A DNA stretch of 35,768 bases from positions 1 to 35,768 of the forward strand of contig JAKIML020000016.1 in assembly GCA_022702935.2 (NCBI GenBank), in the 5' to 3' direction. The notes beneath the pieces are model-generated. The model saw only the letters and a program-made list of their open reading frames with translations, ran no database searches and was not told the origin of the DNA. The translations under genes and the position numbers were made by a program. Shown one piece after another: positions 1-6,915 of this stretch. Each line of letters opens with the position of its first letter. Position 1 is the first letter of the stretch. The DNA comes from Bacillota bacterium. Lineage in GTDB: Bacteria > Bacillota > Clostridia > DSM-8532.

Positions 1-210
1 TTGAGGTCCGTACCCAGCAGGAACGCCGCCCCAGAATTTTAAAAGCACGGGTTCCTTGGCATTACCGGAATTGGGTGATTGGGAAGGTGAAGCGGATCCT
101 GAGGAGGGTGACTGTGCCGGATTTTGATTTCCCGAAGCATTTCCGCAGGCTGCAAAGGCGGTTATCATCATAACCAATGCTAAGAGAAGGGTAAGTACTC
201 TTTTCAACAT
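1..210 (-). CDS. Partial lipoprotein, probable sugar-ABC solute-binding protein (N-terminus only)
   Basis: The visible 70 codons read leftward from an ATG at 208-210 and run off the window edge without a stop. They begin with two basic residues, a hydrophobic stretch and a lipobox (AFAAC, Cys22), so the mature protein should be lipid-anchored outside the membrane. A Ser/Pro/Asn/Gln-rich linker (residues 23-52) follows, then the start of a folded domain (VLLKFWGG) typical of extracellular solute-binding proteins that feed sugar ABC importers. The start is backed by an excellent ribosome site, GGGAGG, seven bases upstream. It lies just downstream of a YesM/YesN-type two-component system, which in Bacillota commonly controls such importers. 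The lipoprotein assignment is firm. The sugar-binding role is inferred from 18 residues and context, and the substrate is unknown. Confidence 0.78.
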   Translation of the reverse strand, partial: MLKRVLTLLLALVMMITAFAACGNASGNQNPAQSPSSGSASPSQSPNSGNAKEPVLLKFWGGVPAGYGPQ

Positions 211-288
211 ATTATTCCTCCCTAATACATTTTTGCGCTTCTTGTGAGCACACTTTCATTTTAAATGGGGGTCCGGGGAAATTGAATC

Positions 289-357
289 ATTTATACTGTC
301 CTCTACCTTCATTAAGCTGTTAAGAACGATAAGGCGCTTCCCTCCTGTTTAATGAAG
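289..357 (-). promoter_or_regulatory. Candidate regulated promoter and operator of the lipoprotein gene
   Basis: Reading leftward, a TATAAA -10-like hexamer (290-295) has no good -35 partner, which suits an activator-dependent promoter. Just upstream is a 9-bp inverted repeat, CTTCATTAA (307-315) and TTAATGAAG (349-357). One arm overlaps the expected -35 position and the other lies about four helical turns further up. Such paired half-sites are plausible targets for the AraC-type response regulator encoded next door. This is inference from spacing only. Confidence 0.35.
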
Positions 358-403
358 AAACCTGGATTAAAAACCCTCTGCTTGTACTTTTTTTCGTTCT
401 CTA

Positions 404-2035
404 TCACTTTTCTGCAATCTTTTTATTTCTATAGTCCTGAGGGGACAGATTTGTTATCTTTTTAAAGAGGATACTGAAGTAATTGGGGTTGTTAATCCCT
501 ACCTCATAGGCAATTTCATTGATTTTTTTATCGCTCTCCGACAACATGGCCATGGCCTTTTCAATCCTGAGGCGATTGACATAGTCCACAAAGGTAATCC
601 CCATTTCCTTCTTAAACAGATGAGAAAAATAGCTTTCACTGATGTGGATGATTCTGGCCACATGGGATATGCTTAAGTTGCCGCTGAGATTATTCTTCAC
701 ATAGGCAATGATCTGAGCCGTCTCTTTTTTAAGCTTCCTGTTGCCTAATTTATCGCATTCCTCTCCAAAGCTTTTCAGAATCTCAGTAAAACTCTCTTCA
801 ATGGTTGAAAGCAGATCATATTGGAAAATAGCCTGATACAGTGTCATGCCAAAATTATCAGTGAGCTTATCCAGGAGTATCCCCTGGGAAAGACCGCTGC
901 TTTTGAGTACCCGATAATAATCATAGAGTTTTTCACGGATGAGATGGGGCTCTGCCTGAAGCTGTTGATATAAGTGGTCAAAAACCTTTCTTATAAAGGC
1001 CTCGGCATCATAAAAGCTGAAGGGATCCAGGGCAATCTTCCATTCGGCAATACCCAGCTCCAGGGGCATCATGAGTTCCTGAACCCGGAAGGCATCCTCA
1101 TGACTGACCAAAAGCTGCGGACTTTTAACAAAAAACCGTTCCTCCATGGTTTTCTTACATTCATTTACCGCATGGGAAAAGGCCTCAAGACCTATAGCCT
1201 TTCGACTCAGCGACCCTAAGACCTTTAGGCCAAAATACCGCTCCACACATTCTACAATCCGCTGGAAGCTGTCTTTTATTTTTTCCACGGTAGGCCGATC
1301 CAACTTTTTACCGGGAAGGTTGATGACCACAAGGCATTGGCCGTTATCATACCGGAAGGTTTGGGAGACAAAACCTTCGGTCATAATCTCGGATACAATA
1401 TTCTCCAGGGAGGCCGTAAAAAGACTGGGTTCCAAAGCATTTTCAGTCATCTGCATGGTATTGTAATTGGCAATGCTTAAATAGAGTAAGGCATAGGGAC
1501 TATTAAAGTCACAGGCCACATTAATCATTTTAAGCTCGTTGAGAAATTCTTCTTCATTGATATAGCTCTGCTCAATAAGTGTGTGAACCAGCCATTCCCG
1601 AATAGGGCCCGCACTACGCCGAAGCAAGCGCTCAGCCTCTTTTACCGAGGTCGTTCTCTCATCTATCTCCTTAGAAACACTGTTGATGACATTCAAAAGC
1701 TCATCGGCATTGATGGTCAGCTTAAAGATAAAATCGCTTGCGCCCAACTTCATGGCCGACTTGACCTTTTCGAAGTCATTATAGTTGCTCAAGACAATAA
1801 TCTTGATATGAGGATACCTTTCGGCACAATACTTAATAAGTTCAAGGCCATTGACAGGCTCCATGACCAGATCGGTCAGAATAATATGGGGATCGGTTTC
1901 AGGGATTTTATCAATAGCATCCTGCCCATGATTGGCATCGTAAACAATGGAATAACCTTGAGCTTCCCAATCCACCATTGATTTAATACCGATATGTACC
2001 AGGAATTCATCGTCCACTATCATAATCCTTTTCAC
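404..2035 (-). CDS. AraC-family response regulator (YesN-like)
   Basis: The 543-residue protein has an N-terminal receiver domain (about residues 2-120) with acidic pair D8-D9, phosphoacceptor D55 (ILTDLVM), S83 and K105. A poorly conserved middle region follows, then a C-terminal AraC-type double helix-turn-helix (about 440-540; ISESYFSHLFKKEMG and INNPNYFSILFKK). It should be phosphorylated by the histidine kinase encoded immediately upstream and then bind promoter DNA. This architecture and length match the YesN type, whose members usually control a neighbouring carbohydrate ABC importer. The start codon is GTG (2033-2035), one base after the kinase stop, with a GGGGAGAGG-like ribosome site inside the end of the kinase gene, so the two are translationally coupled. 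The likely target is the lipoprotein gene to the left. The inducing signal is unknown. Confidence 0.92.
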   Translation of the reverse strand: MKRIMIVDDEFLVHIGIKSMVDWEAQGYSIVYDANHGQDAIDKIPETDPHIILTDLVMEPVNGLELIKYCAERYPHIKIIVLSNYNDFEKVKSAMKLGASDFIFKLTINADELLNVINSVSKEIDERTTSVKEAERLLRRSAGPIREWLVHTLIEQSYINEEEFLNELKMINVACDFNSPYALLYLSIANYNTMQMTENALEPSLFTASLENIVSEIMTEGFVSQTFRYDNGQCLVVINLPGKKLDRPTVEKIKDSFQRIVECVERYFGLKVLGSLSRKAIGLEAFSHAVNECKKTMEERFFVKSPQLLVSHEDAFRVQELMMPLELGIAEWKIALDPFSFYDAEAFIRKVFDHLYQQLQAEPHLIREKLYDYYRVLKSSGLSQGILLDKLTDNFGMTLYQAIFQYDLLSTIEESFTEILKSFGEECDKLGNRKLKKETAQIIAYVKNNLSGNLSISHVARIIHISESYFSHLFKKEMGITFVDYVNRLRIEKAMAMLSESDKKINEIAYEVGINNPNYFSILFKKITNLSPQDYRNKKIAEK

Positions 2036-2036
2036 T

Positions 2037-3863
2037 TTAAGCCTCTCCCCCCGCTTCTTTATTCATGCATTTGATGGGCAGATGATAGTCCACCCGGGCC
2101 CCGCCCGTCTCCCCGTTTGAAAGCTCTATACCGTATTCCTTGCCAAAGGCTATACGTATACGCTCATCAATAATGTCCAGGCCTATACCCAAATGCTCTC
2201 GGGCATTACCGCTGCCCTCTCTTCTTTGATAGAAGATCTCTATACTTTCTTTGCTGAAGCCTTTTCCGTTATCGGAGATGGTGACCAGAAGCCGATCATT
2301 ATCCCTCCATGCGCCGATATGGATGAGCCCGCCCCGGGTATCGGGTGAAAAAGCATGCTTGAAAATGTTCTCAACCACGGGCTGCAGAATGAACTTAATA
2401 ATCAGCAGATCCTTGACCGAATCCTCCAGATCCACTTCAAGGGTGTAAGAGTTTCCAAAGCGCATATTTTGGATATGGCAATAGCTTTTAATGATAGATA
2501 TCTCCTGGTCCAAAGGAACCAGCTCATCATTCTTGGTCATGCTGTATTTAAGAATTTCGGCCAGCGCATCAATACTTTCTCTGATATTGTCAGCCTTTCG
2601 GATAATGGCCATCCAACGGATGGTATTCAAGGTGTTAAACAGAAAGTGGGGGCTCATCTTGGAGCGCAAGGACTCAAACTGGTACTTTTCCTTGATCCGC
2701 TGCTCCTGGGTAAGCCGCTTAAACAGGTCGTTGATATGTGAAGACATGGTATAGAAGGATTGATAGATATCCCCTATTTCATCCTTTCGTCCCACCTCCA
2801 GGGCAACGGGCTGCTCACCTACCCGATAGCGCTTCATAAGTCCTGATAAAACCCGGATAGGTCGGGCTATCCAGCGGGCTATAAAAATTGCTATGATAAA
2901 CAAAACGGCTATAAAAATGAGACTCAGGGTATTAATTTTAATCAATAGGTTGTTCATTTGATTCTGGATATTCTGATAATCGGTAAAATAAAAGATCTTC
3001 AACTGTTTTTGGGAGTAAATGCTGCTCAGGCTGATGGTGTAATAGCTTAAAAGATACCTTCTGCCTTTCTGAGCGATAATGTCATTACCTTCCCTTTCAC
3101 CATTGTAGGCAGTAAGAAGCTGGGTCAGTTCCTCTTCTGAAAGAAATTCATTGTTATTGAACAGGACTGCTCCCTCCTGAGTAAGGGCGCAAATAGAGTC
3201 TAAATCCGAGTATTTGTATTTATTAAGGATACTAAAAACATACTCATGATCAATGCTGAGGATAATGGTGCCCAGCCTTTTATCCGAATGGTCATCATTC
3301 ATGATGGACCGGGCCAGGGATATGTGTTTTCCTGGCTTCTCATCAAGAAATTCAAAGCCGTCAGTGGACAGCTTCCACAGGATATAGCCCTTGGCGGAAA
3401 TACTGTCCTTAACCCAGTCCTGATCCAGGATATAGGCAATATCCTTGTTGTTAAGGCTCCAATTGGCATAGGTTTGTTTCTCTCTGTCAAAAAAGGTCAC
3501 ATGGGTATTTTCCAGAAAACTGTCATAGAGATTCTGCATGGAGATTTCATTTAAAACATTATTAAAGACCACAGCCCTGTCATAATAGGATTGGTCCTCG
3601 TCATTAAAGGTCCGGGCAAAATCCGGATCACGAAAAAATACATTAGATATGCTAATCATCCGTCCAAGAACCTGGCTTATCTCGTTTTCGCTTTTTGAGA
3701 TGTTCTGTACAACCTTAAGGCTTATCTCTTCCCGAAGAACAGCCTCCATATCGCTTTTTACGTACTGGAGCATCAGCGAAAAGGGAAACAGTATCAATAA
3801 TGCAATGATTAGAAATATCCTTAAAGATAGACTGAGCCTTTTTGTAAAAATCACACGCTTCAC
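2037..3863 (-). CDS. Membrane sensor histidine kinase (YesM-like)
   Basis: The 608-residue kinase has a first membrane helix at about residues 12-35, a large extracytoplasmic sensor region to about 300, a second membrane helix at about 305-325, and a HAMP linker (ARPIRVLSGL onward). It then has a HisKA_6-type dimerisation and phosphoacceptor region with SPHFLFNTLN, phospho-His406, and a GHKL ATPase domain with VVENIFKHAF, DNGKGF and GIGLDIIDERI. This is the YesM class, which pairs with YesN-type AraC response regulators. The GTG start at 3861-3863 overlaps the stop of the upstream PocR-AraC gene by four bases, and the stop lies one base before the response regulator, so the three genes form one tight operon. 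The extracellular domain probably senses a carbohydrate or the binding-protein complex. That ligand is inference. Confidence 0.93.
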   Translation of the reverse strand: MKRVIFTKRLSLSLRIFLIIALLILFPFSLMLQYVKSDMEAVLREEISLKVVQNISKSENEISQVLGRMISISNVFFRDPDFARTFNDEDQSYYDRAVVFNNVLNEISMQNLYDSFLENTHVTFFDREKQTYANWSLNNKDIAYILDQDWVKDSISAKGYILWKLSTDGFEFLDEKPGKHISLARSIMNDDHSDKRLGTIILSIDHEYVFSILNKYKYSDLDSICALTQEGAVLFNNNEFLSEEELTQLLTAYNGEREGNDIIAQKGRRYLLSYYTISLSSIYSQKQLKIFYFTDYQNIQNQMNNLLIKINTLSLIFIAVLFIIAIFIARWIARPIRVLSGLMKRYRVGEQPVALEVGRKDEIGDIYQSFYTMSSHINDLFKRLTQEQRIKEKYQFESLRSKMSPHFLFNTLNTIRWMAIIRKADNIRESIDALAEILKYSMTKNDELVPLDQEISIIKSYCHIQNMRFGNSYTLEVDLEDSVKDLLIIKFILQPVVENIFKHAFSPDTRGGLIHIGAWRDNDRLLVTISDNGKGFSKESIEIFYQRREGSGNAREHLGIGLDIIDERIRIAFGKEYGIELSNGETGGARVDYHLPIKCMNKEAGGEA

Positions 3864-4756
3864 CTCTTGATGCTGCTTCTGTACTGGGAGGGTGATTGTC
3901 CGGTTATTCTTTTAAATACACTGGAGAAGTAGTTGGGGTCCGAAAACCCACATTTTCCTGAAATCTCAAAAAAACTGTCCTGTGTTTTATGGATTAAGTC
4001 CTTGGCCTTATCAATACGGACCTGGTTGATATATTGATTAATACTCTGATTCATTCCGGCTTTAAAGATATGGCTCAGATAGGATTCACTGCAATGACAA
4101 AAAGAAGCTATATCCTTAATCTTAATGTCATTGGCATAGTTAATGCGGATATATTCAATGGCGTTGGACAAATGATAGACGCGGCTGGCGTCAGTGGAAT
4201 TGATGCTGTAACGGGAGATTTCTCCGGCATTTAACAGGCTCCTGTAAACCATGATAAAATACTCCACCAGAATTCCACACAAGCGCATGGCCTTCTCATG
4301 GTCGGGAGCCTTGCCTGAAACGGTATTTTTGTAAAGACGCAGGGCTTTTTCTTTATCCATTCTGTATTTTACTGAGATCTTGGCAATGCGATGATGGGCT
4401 CGCCTTTCATTACCTTCAAAGCCATAGAGGCATATGGCTGCAATGGCCCTGTCTTCATGCTTGACGGGAATGACCATTTCACTGACCCCACAGTAACAGG
4501 TTCCTACAAAATACCCCTCACTGACTTCGCATTTTCGGTGCAACAGGCGGGTATTGTCCAGACAGCGGTCCCAGAGCTCTTTGTTGGATTTTATATACAT
4601 GCAGAAGGATGAGCGGTGGATATAGTAGGCATTCAAATCATTGGCTAAATCAGGATCCTTGGGTATAAATCCGACGAAGTCCTTGATAGCTAACTGGCAT
4701 CCTAATTCGGAAACGAGATATCTTACGTACCCCAGAACATTTGAATATCTGCTCAA
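3860..4756 (-). CDS. AraC-family regulator with N-terminal PocR-type sensory domain
   Basis: The protein has 298 residues. Residues about 10-165 resemble the PocR ligand-binding fold, with Cys/His-containing stretches such as CLDNTRLLHRKCEV and GTCYCGVSEMVIPV. Residues about 200-298 are a standard AraC double helix-turn-helix (FCHCSESYLSHIFKAGMN, CGFSDPNYFSSVFKRITG, SPSQYR). PocR-type domains are known to bind small organic ligands in the cytoplasm. The start is TTG (4754-4756), and I see no better in-frame ATG or strong ribosome site, so the exact start is uncertain. It is the first gene of the leftward regulatory operon and overlaps the kinase by four bases. It is transcribed divergently from the FAD oxidoreductases, which are obvious candidate targets. 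Having a one-component and a two-component AraC regulator in one operon suggests internal and external sensing of the same nutrient. Confidence 0.85.
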   Translation of the reverse strand: MSRYSNVLGYVRYLVSELGCQLAIKDFVGFIPKDPDLANDLNAYYIHRSSFCMYIKSNKELWDRCLDNTRLLHRKCEVSEGYFVGTCYCGVSEMVIPVKHEDRAIAAICLYGFEGNERRAHHRIAKISVKYRMDKEKALRLYKNTVSGKAPDHEKAMRLCGILVEYFIMVYRSLLNAGEISRYSINSTDASRVYHLSNAIEYIRINYANDIKIKDIASFCHCSESYLSHIFKAGMNQSINQYINQVRIDKAKDLIHKTQDSFFEISGKCGFSDPNYFSSVFKRITGQSPSQYRSSIKR

Positions 4757-5087
4757 AAAATATCACGTCCACTATCAATAATTTGAGGTCTTATACCTAT
4801 AAACCTACCACTCTTCAGGGATTATTAACAGCGCAAAATGTGCTATTTTATGCCTATTTTATCAAGATGGCGGAATAGTGATAGTGATAGCAGAATTTTA
4901 ATAACGCCATTAGTGCAGATTTTTAAAGATTTTTTGCGATTTATTTAAGGCTTCTTATCGGCCCCCATCCTATAATGAACTCAGGATTATCCATGGTAAG
5001 CCATTTTGGCATTTCAAAGGATGGGCTTTCCACTTCATCCATAGACGACAGCCCTAAAATCATTGAGGAAACAGGAGGAAAGAGTCC
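4757..5087. promoter_or_regulatory. Divergent control region between the PocR-AraC regulator and FAD oxidoreductase genes
   Basis: This 331-bp AT-rich spacer has no convincing ORF. A TATAAT (4971-4976) oriented rightward lies about 110 bp upstream of the first oxidoreductase. It lacks a good -35 element, as expected for AraC-activated promoters. Possible operator material includes a short tandem ATAGTG repeat (about 4874-4890) and a 6-bp inverted repeat ATGGCG/CGCCAT (4867-4872 and 4905-4910). A strong ribosome site (AGGAGG, about 5075-5080) precedes the ATG at 5088. I could not place the leftward promoter. Confidence 0.45.
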
Positions 5088-6905
5088 ATGAGTGACAAGA
5101 GAAATCAGACCAAAAAATATGATGTAGTGGTGGTCGGCGGTGGTATGTCGGGAATATGCGCCGCTCTGGCATCCTCGCGTCATGGAGCCAAAACCGCCCT
5201 CATTCAGGCACGTCCCGTTCTCGGAGGCAATGCAAGCTCTGAGATGAGAATGCATATTACCGGAGCCAACTGTCATCTGGGGAAGACCGATCTTCAGGAG
5301 ACGGGGATTCTAATGGAAATTCTTTTAGAGAATAAACGTAGAAACCCCTATCAAACCTTCGCCATCTGGGATTCGGTCCTTTGGGAAAAGGTCCGCTATC
5401 AGGAAAACCTGGACCTATACCTCAATACCTCCATGGACGAAGCCTATACCGAGGGCAGCAAAATTACCTCCATTCTTTGTCACCAAATCAGCACTGAGAC
5501 CACCTACCATTTCTATGCTGATATTTTTGTGGATGCTACTGGTAATGGTTCCTTAGGCATGTATGCCGGGGCTGAGTTTCGCATGGGAAGCGAGGGTAAG
5601 GCGGAATTCAATGAGCCTAATGCACCCGATGAACCCAACAGTACCACCATGGGCAACACCCTCATGTTCATCGCCGAGGACATGGGTGAGCCAGTACCCT
5701 TCAAAAAACCCGACTGGGCTTATACCTTTACCGAAGAGGATTTGATTTTCCGAGGACATGGCAACATGACCATAAGCCATGGTGAAAACGGGGTTCAGGA
5801 GCTCTACAATGCCGATTCAGGCTATTGGTGGATAGAACTTGGCGGAACCAGCCACGACATCATCGGTGATCATGAGATCATTACCGAAGAGCTTTATAAA
5901 TGCGTCTATGGTATATGGGATCATATTAAAAACAGCGGAGATCATGGTGCCCAAAACTATGCCCTGACCTGGGTGGGCTCGGTTCCCGGTGTAAGAGAAA
6001 GCCGCCGCCTTGTGGGGGACTACTTATTGACCGAAAACGATGTGGCCGGCAACCGTATTTTTGAGGATGCAGTGGCCTATGGCGGTTGGCCCATGGATGA
6101 GCACCCGCCCCATGGTCTTTTCCATAAAGGCTATCCCGTTCGCTATATCAACTTCCCAGGCGCCTATACCATTCCTTATCGCTGTTATTATTCGAAAAAT
6201 ATAGACAATCTGATGATGGCCGGCAGAAATATCAGCACCACAAAAATGGCCCTGGGCTCTACCCGGGTTATGGGAACCTGTGCAGTGGGCGGCCAGGCGG
6301 TAGGAACAGCCGCAGCCATGGCGATCAAATATGGCTGCACTCCCCGGCAAATCGGTCAGCATATGGACGAGCTTCAACAGACGCTTTTAAAGGACGACTG
6401 TTATATTCCGGGCTATAAAAATACCGATACTAAGGATCTGCTTTTAGAGGCCTCGGTCTCGGCTTCCAGCTTTCTTTCTGGTTGTGAGCCTGAAATGGCC
6501 ATTAGTGGTGTGACCCGCAGGGTGGGAAATGCCCAGAACTGCTGGGAGTCCCAGGGTATTTCGGAGCATGGTGAATCCCTTGTCTTTAAGCTTCCATCAA
6601 TTAAGCCCGTCTCCCAGATCAGGGTTACCTTCGACCCCAACCTTACCCTTGAAATCGCCCCTTCTATTACCCGGAAGGTAGTTGAGCGCCAGGTCAAGGG
6701 TATGCCCAAAGAGCTTGTTAAAGATTATAGGCTATTGATTTATAACGGGGAGCAACTGGTTTATTCTCAGGACTTTACTGACAACTATCAGCGGCTAAAT
6801 GTTCACCATTTGTCCCAGGCCATGCTGGGTGATCGGATTGAAATTAAAGTTTTCAGCACTCATGGCTATCCCAACGCCAGAGTTTTTGAAGTTAGAGCCT
6901 ATTGA
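5088..6905 (+). CDS. FAD-dependent oxidoreductase with C-terminal discoidin-like domain (copy 1)
   Basis: The 605-residue protein has a Rossmann dinucleotide-binding motif at residues 15-28 (VVGGGMSGICAALA), the following LGGNASSEMRMH segment, and a second FAD-contacting segment near residues 385-415 (GSTRVMGTCAVGGQAVGTAAAMA). This matches the FAD_oxidored (PF12831-like) family. Residues about 455-605 look like a beta-sandwich of the F5/8 type C kind. There is no signal peptide, so it should act in the cytoplasm. Members of this family often lie in sugar-utilisation loci, but I know of no defined reaction for this subgroup. The ATG is preceded by AGGAGG. It is the first gene of a two-gene operon with a paralogue 10 bp downstream and is divergent from a PocR-AraC regulator. 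A sugar or glycoside redox substrate is inference. Confidence 0.85.
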   Translation: MSDKRNQTKKYDVVVVGGGMSGICAALASSRHGAKTALIQARPVLGGNASSEMRMHITGANCHLGKTDLQETGILMEILLENKRRNPYQTFAIWDSVLWEKVRYQENLDLYLNTSMDEAYTEGSKITSILCHQISTETTYHFYADIFVDATGNGSLGMYAGAEFRMGSEGKAEFNEPNAPDEPNSTTMGNTLMFIAEDMGEPVPFKKPDWAYTFTEEDLIFRGHGNMTISHGENGVQELYNADSGYWWIELGGTSHDIIGDHEIITEELYKCVYGIWDHIKNSGDHGAQNYALTWVGSVPGVRESRRLVGDYLLTENDVAGNRIFEDAVAYGGWPMDEHPPHGLFHKGYPVRYINFPGAYTIPYRCYYSKNIDNLMMAGRNISTTKMALGSTRVMGTCAVGGQAVGTAAAMAIKYGCTPRQIGQHMDELQQTLLKDDCYIPGYKNTDTKDLLLEASVSASSFLSGCEPEMAISGVTRRVGNAQNCWESQGISEHGESLVFKLPSIKPVSQIRVTFDPNLTLEIAPSITRKVVERQVKGMPKELVKDYRLLIYNGEQLVYSQDFTDNYQRLNVHHLSQAMLGDRIEIKVFSTHGYPNARVFEVRAY

Positions 6906-6915
6906 AAGGAATGTG

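Noticed and set aside
6799-6915. Upstream extension of the second FAD oxidoreductase frame overlapping the first gene
   Set aside because: The 39 extra residues have no counterpart in copy 1, no ribosome site precedes the ATG at 6799, and a good site precedes 6916.
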